Source: Dysgonomonas sp. 216 (GTDB lineage: Bacteria > Bacteroidota > Bacteroidia > Bacteroidales > Dysgonomonadaceae). From it: a stretch of 64,000 bases of DNA. How positions within the stretch are numbered: the stretch's first letter is position 1; every line of letters begins with the position of its first letter. The notes under the pieces were generated by a model. It was given only the letters and a program-made list of their open reading frames with translations. It did not search any database and had not been told where the DNA came from. Where the stretch lies: contig NZ_QVMM01000002.1 of NCBI RefSeq assembly GCF_010501065.1, forward strand, positions 158,238 through 222,237. Reading direction: 5' to 3'. The translations under genes were made by a program, and so were the position numbers. Below, one piece after another: positions 27,832 through 36,303 of this stretch.

Positions 27832-27843
27832 GTGTTTATAGTT

Positions 27844-29403
27844 TTAATCCCGTTTAGGTTCAAGCAAAATACAATCTATCATTAGGTCGCGTGCCCAAAT
27901 TGCTGTTTGGCGCACGTTACTTACAACCCTTATTTTTACAGTATTTTCCTCTTCTCCATAATTCGCCGTCGGGAATTTGAAATCAGAGGCTATAAGAACC
28001 GTATCCATTACATAAGGATTAGGACTAATACGGGCCGTATCAGAAGGGAATTGCATTGATCGAGTAGCTCCTGTGTTATCTTGATAACTCATCGTGAAAA
28101 ATAGCCTGTAAGGCTGTATACCTAACCCCGAAGGTTTTATAAGTAATTTTGAAGCAAATACACAATAAACATTATAAGTACTCGATAATGTATTAGGTAT
28201 CTCAAAAGTCACAGTTGGGTTACCCGAAGACGAAGATGGGTCTAAATATAAATACCGTCCACCCGATACTTTGAACTCAGAATCCAGAGGCACAGAACGG
28301 GTAGTTGCCGTAGAAAAAGTATTTGTTCGCCCAATAGAATATTCTGCTTCAACTCTTATCAATTTATGCCACGATTCGTACGGTTTAAACAATAGCCGAT
28401 TGGTAATAAACAAGCTTCCATTACTTGCTGCAACTTCCTCTGTTCCTTCAAACAGGTATTGAGGCTTGTAATATGTGTTATACGAAGTCGAAGTCAGCGA
28501 ATCGGTAGGAGAAGGTTGTACACTATTACTGTATATCAGGTCTTTCATTAAAGAATAAGCTGTATTAGCGCGCTGCATAGAGTCGGCCGTACTCTGATTT
28601 GGGTTATAATACACATAAAAATCCTTTATTCGGTCGTATGCTTCAATCCATGCTGCATTATTAGGAACAATCATTGTATAAGAACTATCTTCCCTGTTTA
28701 TATACCCCAATCGGCGCAACATTCTATTCGAACTAATAAAAACCGAATCTAAATAAGTAATTTTGCCATCTACAACACTACCCGGTGTACTTGAAGCCTC
28801 GTCAAAAATGATCTCGTCAAAAGAGTACAGATAGTTTTTTATCGAATCCAAATCGCTTCCTTTAGCCAAATATTCCCATATATTAGGGAAAAACGTATTG
28901 TAGTCCGACAAAACATGTATAATACCATTAGAAGCCACTATTGTTTTCGAAGGCTGAGCAAAAGCTGCATTCCCGAAAAAGTATCTTCCTGCGTATTTAA
29001 TCAAATCTTTTCTTTTTCTGTTCAGCGTGTTGATTGACGGAACAAAATCGCCTGAAGCCGGATAAAAGAACCGGGCGATATGATTATCTATCAATTCGCT
29101 TTTCACGTTTATATCACTTGTATCTAAACTAGCCAATGCATCATTATCGGGTGCAAATATTGTATAGGCCTGAGATTGCGATAATATTTTATCATAACCA
29201 TAGCTCTTCAATATCGACACAAATACACTAAGTTCGGGTACCGACTCGATGCTTTGCCATAAATTATCCTCGGCAACAATGGCATCATCTTTTTTATAAT
29301 GATTATCCCATGTATCGTCGCTACAGGAACAAATTGAACCTGCTAATATTAAGGCAATTACACAACCCGATATCCGCGACATTATTTTATTTATTTTGTT
29401 CAT
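27844..29403 (-). CDS. Fasciclin (FAS1) domain lipoprotein C
   Basis: The 519-aa product has a lipoprotein signal ending SICSC (Cys28); an in-frame ATG at residue 8 would give a shorter signal. One FAS1 domain is clear at about 45-190 (QAYTIFAPDNDALASLD, then HVLSDYN), and a second, weaker one at about 195-345 (SSYTMIVPNNAAWIEAYD). The C-terminal 170 residues form a separate beta-sandwich (SWHKLIRVEAEYSIGRTN onward). FAS1 domains mediate adhesion or glycan contact in other systems. Here it sits between SusD of pair 1 and SusC of pair 2, the place where surface glycan-binding proteins are usually encoded. That role is inference. Confidence 0.85.
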   Translation of the reverse strand: MNKINKIMSRISGCVIALILAGSICSCSDDTWDNHYKKDDAIVAEDNLWQSIESVPELSVFVSILKSYGYDKILSQSQAYTIFAPDNDALASLDTSDINVKSELIDNHIARFFYPASGDFVPSINTLNRKRKDLIKYAGRYFFGNAAFAQPSKTIVASNGIIHVLSDYNTFFPNIWEYLAKGSDLDSIKNYLYSFDEIIFDEASSTPGSVVDGKITYLDSVFISSNRMLRRLGYINREDSSYTMIVPNNAAWIEAYDRIKDFYVYYNPNQSTADSMQRANTAYSLMKDLIYSNSVQPSPTDSLTSTSYNTYYKPQYLFEGTEEVAASNGSLFITNRLLFKPYESWHKLIRVEAEYSIGRTNTFSTATTRSVPLDSEFKVSGGRYLYLDPSSSSGNPTVTFEIPNTLSSTYNVYCVFASKLLIKPSGLGIQPYRLFFTMSYQDNTGATRSMQFPSDTARISPNPYVMDTVLIASDFKFPTANYGEEENTVKIRVVSNVRQTAIWARDLMIDCILLEPKRD

Positions 29404-29432
29404 AATTTTATCTCAGTTGTTTATCTACAATA

Positions 29433-31370
29433 TTAAATTCTATCCTCTGGAGCTCCACTTGGACTTTCATATACATTTTTAGGAACAAGTTCGAAATAAT
29501 CGATCATAAACTGATCTCCCTTATCTCCCGATACCGATTTGAAGCGTAAGTAATGCGGAGCATCTTCGGTCCATGTTTCGGTGCTCACTATGCGTCGCAA
29601 CGCTCCATTATTATCGCGGGCAGTGTTATCGCCACTTAAATAAGAAGTTCCACCTTTCATATATCCCCTGTTACGCATCATTTTATCGTTTTCGTAGCCT
29701 TCGTCCAACGTGTTTTGGTCCGAAACCCATCCAATACTAGGATCGGATGCTGCTATCTTCATGTTCAAAGGTATGCCCTTAGGTTGTCCATCTATGTAAA
29801 ATTGTAGAATACCACGCTTAACATTTGCTGTATACCCGAACCGCACTTCGTAAGTTCCGGCCGGAACCGGAGGCAAGCGCATAATAAAGTCGAACTCTCC
29901 TGTTGCCATCATCTCATCGGCCTGATAGTTATTCCACGACCCACCACTTTTTTGGCCTTGCAAATAATATAAATCTGTTGAAGGAGATATAAACTCTACA
30001 TTCTTTAAAAATCCACTTGCAAACTTATAGTAGTTAGAGGCACCGGTAACTCCCGCCGGATTATCTCCTTTTTCGTAGCGGATACCATTAGTCATTAATT
30101 CGGGATGTAAACTTGCTGCATCTACCCTTATACGAGTATTTAACAACATTGTTCTTACCTTTCTATCATAAACAAGTATGTCGTCTAATAAATGATATAC
30201 TCCGTTGTCAGTGTCCTGTTCTCTTCCCGATTCTGCTGGCAAAACTTTTACCCCCAAAACGCCACGGGCTATGTCGCTATTTAAAACAACCTCTCCATTA
30301 TCGTTCGATGCTTTAAATATTGTGTTCGGGCAAAATGTTTCCATAAACTCGTAAAGAGTGATATTTTTTGCCATATTAGCCTTATAGAAGAAGTTGTTGT
30401 AGTGAACTGTTTTGTCTATAATATGGTACGAAACAAAACGGTTCAAACTGTTTCTTCTGTCCGTAAAATCGGTTATACCTGCATCCTGCGGATACATTTC
30501 GTCGTAAACACTGGCTGCGTAAGTTTTTAAGCCTTCCAAATCGGTAATATTGGCTTTATTTTTCAAAACTTCGTCGGATTCGGCAAAAATAGTATATCCA
30601 TATTTTCTCTCTTTAGGGCTACGGCATATTGTTTTTCCGTCTATCGACAACGGATCTTTTACCGGAATATACTCCCGATCGCGTATTTCCTGCAAAGAAT
30701 CTTCCAAGGCAGTTAATTCCAAGGCTGCTGAAAAAATAGTGAGTCGGGAATCCTTGCCCAATAACGACGGTATTGCAGCCGTAGAAGGAGTTAACACTTT
30801 ATCTATAACATGTATAATTCCATTCTCTATGTTTACTTTATCTTCGTCATCTTCATCATCGCTCAGTCCGATGACATCAATAATCCTCGAACTTGAATTA
30901 ATAACAACATTAACAGTTTCACCTTGAGCCCTGAAACCAACAACCAAGTATCTGGAGTTCATGTTAGTAGATGCCAGAGCGCCTGCTTCTGTAAAAAACT
31001 CGTAAACTTTATCCGGAATCAAATGGCTGTATGCCACATATCTAACTATCGAGTCGGGGACAAAGTCGATTGATGTAACCCCCAACGAATCGTACCATGC
31101 ATACATTGCCTCGTTTGTTGGAGCAAAGCAGGTATATTTGTTATATGTTTTCAGCAAATCGCCTAATCCGGCTTTTTTTACAACCTTATCAAATTCGCCA
31201 TATCGTTCAGGGTCAGTTTCTAAAAAACTCCCTATCGTTTCGCCTGTGAAGGTGTAAAGGTTATCGCCAACACTATCACTATCATAACATCCGGGTAAAA
31301 GAAACGATACCAACAAAAAACCCAATGTTAGGATAAAACTTCTATATTTATAATTTACTTGTATTTTCAT
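29433..31370 (-). CDS. Fasciclin (FAS1) domain lipoprotein B
   Basis: The 645-aa product has a lipoprotein signal ending FLLPGC (Cys28). Two FAS1 domains cover about 35-200 (YNKYTCFAPTNEAMYAW, NGIIHVIDKVL) and about 205-405 (YGYTIFAESDEVL, GVYHLLDDILVYD). A C-terminal domain of about 215 residues with a jelly-roll look follows (VPAGTYEVRFGYTANVKRGI, FMIDYFELVP), resembling CBM-like domains that sit behind FAS1 modules in Bacteroidetes. It probably binds glycan at the surface next to the SusCD complexes. It lies 16 bp after SusD pair 1 and 29 bp before the next FAS1 gene. Confidence 0.85.
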   Translation of the reverse strand: MKIQVNYKYRSFILTLGFLLVSFLLPGCYDSDSVGDNLYTFTGETIGSFLETDPERYGEFDKVVKKAGLGDLLKTYNKYTCFAPTNEAMYAWYDSLGVTSIDFVPDSIVRYVAYSHLIPDKVYEFFTEAGALASTNMNSRYLVVGFRAQGETVNVVINSSSRIIDVIGLSDDEDDEDKVNIENGIIHVIDKVLTPSTAAIPSLLGKDSRLTIFSAALELTALEDSLQEIRDREYIPVKDPLSIDGKTICRSPKERKYGYTIFAESDEVLKNKANITDLEGLKTYAASVYDEMYPQDAGITDFTDRRNSLNRFVSYHIIDKTVHYNNFFYKANMAKNITLYEFMETFCPNTIFKASNDNGEVVLNSDIARGVLGVKVLPAESGREQDTDNGVYHLLDDILVYDRKVRTMLLNTRIRVDAASLHPELMTNGIRYEKGDNPAGVTGASNYYKFASGFLKNVEFISPSTDLYYLQGQKSGGSWNNYQADEMMATGEFDFIMRLPPVPAGTYEVRFGYTANVKRGILQFYIDGQPKGIPLNMKIAASDPSIGWVSDQNTLDEGYENDKMMRNRGYMKGGTSYLSGDNTARDNNGALRRIVSTETWTEDAPHYLRFKSVSGDKGDQFMIDYFELVPKNVYESPSGAPEDRI

Positions 31371-31386
31371 TGCATTTTACTCTTTA

Positions 31387-32967
31387 TTATTTTTCGATAC
31401 TAGAAGAAGATAAATAATATGGATTTTGCTTCAATAGTTTGTTCACCAACAACTCATCCCGATGAATAGGTAAATACAAAGAATTTAGAACCGACAACTT
31501 TGTTATTATTGTATTCTGATTCGATGTGTATTTACTTATCACATGATCGGATAAAGTTTCAGTATTTCCTTCGCGTTCAGAAAGTCTTACCAAGTCAAAC
31601 CAACGTTTTCCTTCAAACATCAACTCTCTTTGTCGCTCCAATAACACCAGCTTATTCAATGCATCTACATTTCCATAATCGTCAAAAGACAAGGTGTCAT
31701 CTTTTGATGCCAAGTCATTAGCCCGCATATAAGTTGTGTTTACAATACGCAACATTTCTCGCAAATCTTCTTCCGAACGGTTTAATTGCCCCAACGCCTC
31801 TGCTTTCATTAACATAACATCTGTGATACGATAAAATATCCAGTTTGCTTCTTCGGTAGTAGAAAAAGAATACGAATAAGTATCTTTTGAGCCGGAAGTA
31901 AATTTATCAACAGTTCCACGATATTTGAATATCGCAAACTCGCCCGATTTAGCTTCGTCTAACACTATGGAATTCATTTTACGACCGTCGGTTTTCATGA
32001 AAGTATTTTCAGTCGAAGGGTCGGCATATACAGGATTAGCAAAAATGGCGCCTGCTTTATCCAAATATCCATAGAGTTTCTTAATATTTTCGTTGAATTT
32101 ATCGGAATAGAACTGTAATTCAAAAATGCTCTCGGTTGAGTTACCTCTGTAAAAAATAGCCGAAGCAAACGATTCCGTCGTATTCAAATCGTATTTAGGC
32201 ACTTCAACCAAGGCTCCCCCTAAACTTTCAGAAACAACAGCATTTATCAATTTATCGCAGTACTCGATACATTTATTATATTCCCCCTTCCATAAATAAA
32301 TATCGGCCAAAAGAGCACGAACAGCATCTTTTGTCATCCGACCTTTTGTCGATCTTGTTGTTGGAAAAACAGACAAAGTCCACTCTTCGGCAAAAAGCAA
32401 ATCGTTTGTTATGATGTTCAACAATGAATCGGGTGAAATTTGAGGAACCACAAAATTCTGACCATCATCAACGGTTGCATTGCCTACAAAAGGAACATCC
32501 CTGAAAGTACGCATCAAATAAAAATAACACAAAGAGCGTATCGCCTTAACTTCGGCTTCTTTTGCCCGCAAATCGTTTTCGGTAAAATTAGCATCACGAC
32601 CAACTACGGCCGGAGCATAATTTAATACTGTGTTACAATAGTTAATAACTTGGTAAAAAGACTCCCACGAACTAAGACTATTCGATGGCAATATATTCAT
32701 ATTGTGTATTTGCCACTCATCATTAGACGAACTGTTAGGTATCATATTGTCAGACCTTAATTCGCCCCAAAGTATTACTCGTTGCATAAAAGCATCTTCC
32801 TGCATACCTCTATAGCAAGCCATAACTACAGCTTCTACATCTGATTCTTTTTGCCAAAAATCATCCAGCAACATTTCGTTTTCGGGCCGGACATCTAAAT
32901 AATCATTACACGAAACTCCTGTAATTACACAAACCAAAATCAGTAGGTAATATTTAATATTTTTCAT
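31387..32967 (-). CDS. SusD/RagB-family outer-membrane glycan-binding lipoprotein (pair 1)
   Basis: I use the ATG at 32967 (MKNIKYYLLILVCVITGVSC), which gives a standard lipoprotein signal with Cys20 followed by NDYLDVRPEN, a classic SusD start. The frame is open further up to a TTG at 32991, directly after the SusC stop, but those codons add nothing. The 526-aa protein keeps SusD landmarks: AKEAEVKAIRSLCYFYLMRT near 135, ALLADIYLWKGEYNKCIEYC near 220, and LLERQRELMFEGKRWFDLVR near the C-terminus. It pairs with the SusC gene immediately upstream. Confidence 0.95.
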   Translation of the reverse strand: MKNIKYYLLILVCVITGVSCNDYLDVRPENEMLLDDFWQKESDVEAVVMACYRGMQEDAFMQRVILWGELRSDNMIPNSSSNDEWQIHNMNILPSNSLSSWESFYQVINYCNTVLNYAPAVVGRDANFTENDLRAKEAEVKAIRSLCYFYLMRTFRDVPFVGNATVDDGQNFVVPQISPDSLLNIITNDLLFAEEWTLSVFPTTRSTKGRMTKDAVRALLADIYLWKGEYNKCIEYCDKLINAVVSESLGGALVEVPKYDLNTTESFASAIFYRGNSTESIFELQFYSDKFNENIKKLYGYLDKAGAIFANPVYADPSTENTFMKTDGRKMNSIVLDEAKSGEFAIFKYRGTVDKFTSGSKDTYSYSFSTTEEANWIFYRITDVMLMKAEALGQLNRSEEDLREMLRIVNTTYMRANDLASKDDTLSFDDYGNVDALNKLVLLERQRELMFEGKRWFDLVRLSEREGNTETLSDHVISKYTSNQNTIITKLSVLNSLYLPIHRDELLVNKLLKQNPYYLSSSSIEK

Positions 32968-32991
32968 CATATACATTATTTTTCCAGTCAA

Positions 32992-35900
32992 TTAAAATTG
33001 AACACTTATACCCGCAGTAAATGATTTGGGACGAGGTGTTTGGTTATTATCGACACTAACTCCCCAAGATCCATAACTAACTTCGGGGTCGACTCCCGAA
33101 TAGCTCGTAAAACAATACAGATTATATATAGTAAAGAAAGCCGATGCCGACGATATCGAAAACTTCGATAAAAACTTCTGAGGAATTGCATAATTAAGCG
33201 AAACTTGCCTTATACGCAAAAACGAACCATCTTCAACATATCTGTCGCTTCCCAAAAAATTTCGTCCGGCTCCATTTAAAGCCCTTGGCATATTGGTTTT
33301 ATCACCTTCCATTCTCCAACGCCAGTTTACTGCACGGCTTTGGTTGTTATTGTTATGCATGTTCTCGGCATTCATCCGCGCTGTGTTTACAATCTTATTT
33401 CCATAACGGAATACAGTGTTTACACTGACTGATAAACGATCGTAGGTAAGTTTTAAACCAAGTCCTCCGTTAAACTTCGGATATGAATTACCTAAATACA
33501 CGATATCTAATTCGTTTATATTTCCATCGTTATTTATATCCTCATAAATAGCATCTCCTCCCTGAAACGCCAATTCGTTAGAAGTTCCATAAGCAAAATA
33601 AATAGGAACCGGATTGCCTTCCGAGTCGTAAATAATGTTACCACTTGCATCGCGGGCAATAGGTGCCGAACCTAAAGTATAACCACTTTCCTTTAAATCG
33701 GGGTTATCTATGCTATATTGATAAACTCCCTTGTAACGGAAACCATAAATAGAACCCAAAGAATTGCCTAACTGAAGACGAGACATATATGTTCCATTAT
33801 CAAAACCATAATCTCCATTGTGTTGTTTTAATATCGACTCATCCAATTTTAAAACAGTATTTCGGTTGTTCGAGAAATTCAGATTTAAATCGGCATGAAA
33901 TTTTTCGATTTTTAGAAATCTGTTTAAATTAAAATACAATTCCCAGCCTTCGTTACGTACAGTTCCAACATTTTTCCACGATAGTGAAGAATATCCCGAA
34001 GTAGTTGGAATTCTAACTTTTTCGTTTAGCAAATCGGATGTCTCCTTATTATAATAGTTGAAGGCTCCGGTAAACAAATCGTCGAAAAACCCGAAGTCGG
34101 TTCCAAGGTTTACATCCCAAACTTTTTCCCACTTAAGGTCATTTAACCTGATTGTGGAAGGGCGCACTGTACCTGTTCCCAGATAATTACCCCATGCCTG
34201 ATAACGGCTAAAATGTAAATACTCATGTTTCGGAGGATTTCCTACAACTGCTGTACTGACACGAAGACTTAACATACTTAACCAACTATGTGTAGGTTTC
34301 ATAAAATTTTCGTCAACAATATTCCAACGTCCCGAAATTCCTCCAAAAAGGCCAAAACGGTTATTTGGACCAAACCTCGAACTTCCCTGATACGCCAAGT
34401 TATAGCCCAAACTATATTTTGATTTATAAGAGTAATGGGCCGAATGCCTGAATATCATCCCTCTCGAATAACCCGAACCTGACTTCATAGCCGACACGTA
34501 TGAGCCTGTTGATGGGCTTTCTACTCCTTCGGGTAACCCATAAGAGGCACTGGATTGAGACGACGAAGTTCCTCCGCTTATTTCAGCATCAGCATACAAT
34601 GTAAGTGAGTGATCTTCACTATTAAACTTGGGCACCCATGTAATATCGAGCCTACCTGTTGTTGTGCGCGATTTACTACTTCCCTTATCCACTTTGTTTA
34701 TTTGTCCATCAGTCCATACTGCAGTAGACAATTCTTTCGGTAAAAAAGAATAAGATGAGTTATTCTGGATATCAAACGAAACTAATGCTTTTAAGCGAAG
34801 CATTTGTCTTTCTTCGTAAGGTAATAGGTCATACTCTAAACGAAACGTAGGAATAAGACGATAACTCTTTACTGTATTTTTAGCTAAATTTGCCGATGCT
34901 ACAGGATTTCTCAAGCCTTTTTGATCTTTCAATTTTTCCGACATATCCTGCGGCAGCGCATAATAAGCGCCGGTGCTTACCCCGTTTATATCTTCTTTGT
35001 ATATTGCCAAATTAGGCATTTTTTTATAGGCAATTTCCAATAACTTATCATAATTTTTGTCTTCATCGGTATATGTAAAAGACATCTCAGACTTAAATTT
35101 AATACGATCCGACACATCGTAATTCAAATCCATACGCGAAGTATAACGTTCCAATTCTTGTCCGATAATACTACCTGTTTTGTTAAAATATCCACCCGAC
35201 ACATAAAAAGTTGCTTTATCACCTCCTCCACTTAATGTTACATAATGGTCGTGCGTATAACCGGTAGTTTTCACAGCATCAACCCAATCGGTATTATTGT
35301 CATACATCCTCCATTCGGGAAATACTGCATCGTTCTGAATATAATTCAGTTCCTTTATGTTTGAAGCCTGATCGCTGTGAGTCGGGTTATAATATGCTTC
35401 TTTGAGAAACATTGTATATTCGTCACCATTCAGCATTTTCATACCCTCCGGCTGCCATTCACCTGATAAACGGTACGAGTAACGAACCCGTGGTTTACCT
35501 TTTATCCCTCTACGGGTTCTGATTGATATAACCCCGTTAGCACCTTTCGACCCCCAAATTGCAGTAGATGCACCATCTTTCATTACAGAAATGCTCTCTA
35601 TATCATCGACATTGATAGACAATAGATTTGCAAAACTTTCCTGATTGGCATTAACAAAGTCGAAGTTATCAGTATTGGCTGCATCAAAAATCAAATCGTT
35701 TACAACAATCAAAGGCGTAACGTCTCCATTTATTGAAGATGCTCCACGTAAACGCATAGCCGATCCTGATCCAACGTCTCCCGAATTCGAAATGATATCC
35801 AGCCCCGCAATCTGCCCTTGAAGTGCCTCGTCTAAAGACGATACCGACAATTCTTCAAAGTTAGCTTGCAAGGTTTGAATTGCCATAGGATTCTCCCTTG

Positions 35901-36303
35901 CGGGAATATCGATTGTTCCGGTTTTTGTTCTTGGTTTAGCCGTAATGACAACCGTTTCCAGCTCGGTAGTATTTTCTTTCAGTTCTATAGAAAAACTTTT
36001 ACGATCGTCAATAGAAATTGTTTGCTTATTAAAACCCATATAACTGATTTCCAGCTTATTTTTTCGGCTTTTAATCTTCAACGAAAAGTCTCCGTTTATA
36101 TCGGTAACCGTTCCCGATACTACACGGTTTGTTGCATCCTTTTCCTGAACAGATACACCTATGAGCCCACCTTCGGCCTTCGAGTAAACGTTTCCGACAA
36201 TAATATCGCCCGAAGCCTGCTGAGCCACAATAAACTGAGACGAACATAAAAAGGTTACAATTAACAATAGTGCACAAATATGCTGTTTCATATATTTAGT
36301 CAT
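32992..36303 (-). CDS. SusC/RagA-family TonB-dependent transporter (pair 1)
   Basis: Two starts are plausible: the ATG at 36303, which overlaps the upstream stop as ATGACTAA, or the ATG at 36291 (MKQHICALLLIVTFLCSS). Both give a signal peptide cleaved after IVAQ. The ~1100-aa protein has a carboxypeptidase-regulatory-like domain (GNVYSKAEGGLIGVSVQEKD), a plug with the SusC motif (SAMRLRGASSINGDVTPLIV, ISVMKDGASTAIWGSKGANG) and a long beta-barrel ending in SFTAGISVQF. It is the transport partner of the SusD gene downstream. The overlap with the FAS1 gene suggests coupled translation. Confidence 0.95.
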   Translation of the reverse strand: MTKYMKQHICALLLIVTFLCSSQFIVAQQASGDIIVGNVYSKAEGGLIGVSVQEKDATNRVVSGTVTDINGDFSLKIKSRKNKLEISYMGFNKQTISIDDRKSFSIELKENTTELETVVITAKPRTKTGTIDIPARENPMAIQTLQANFEELSVSSLDEALQGQIAGLDIISNSGDVGSGSAMRLRGASSINGDVTPLIVVNDLIFDAANTDNFDFVNANQESFANLLSINVDDIESISVMKDGASTAIWGSKGANGVISIRTRRGIKGKPRVRYSYRLSGEWQPEGMKMLNGDEYTMFLKEAYYNPTHSDQASNIKELNYIQNDAVFPEWRMYDNNTDWVDAVKTTGYTHDHYVTLSGGGDKATFYVSGGYFNKTGSIIGQELERYTSRMDLNYDVSDRIKFKSEMSFTYTDEDKNYDKLLEIAYKKMPNLAIYKEDINGVSTGAYYALPQDMSEKLKDQKGLRNPVASANLAKNTVKSYRLIPTFRLEYDLLPYEERQMLRLKALVSFDIQNNSSYSFLPKELSTAVWTDGQINKVDKGSSKSRTTTGRLDITWVPKFNSEDHSLTLYADAEISGGTSSSQSSASYGLPEGVESPSTGSYVSAMKSGSGYSRGMIFRHSAHYSYKSKYSLGYNLAYQGSSRFGPNNRFGLFGGISGRWNIVDENFMKPTHSWLSMLSLRVSTAVVGNPPKHEYLHFSRYQAWGNYLGTGTVRPSTIRLNDLKWEKVWDVNLGTDFGFFDDLFTGAFNYYNKETSDLLNEKVRIPTTSGYSSLSWKNVGTVRNEGWELYFNLNRFLKIEKFHADLNLNFSNNRNTVLKLDESILKQHNGDYGFDNGTYMSRLQLGNSLGSIYGFRYKGVYQYSIDNPDLKESGYTLGSAPIARDASGNIIYDSEGNPVPIYFAYGTSNELAFQGGDAIYEDINNDGNINELDIVYLGNSYPKFNGGLGLKLTYDRLSVSVNTVFRYGNKIVNTARMNAENMHNNNNQSRAVNWRWRMEGDKTNMPRALNGAGRNFLGSDRYVEDGSFLRIRQVSLNYAIPQKFLSKFSISSASAFFTIYNLYCFTSYSGVDPEVSYGSWGVSVDNNQTPRPKSFTAGISVQF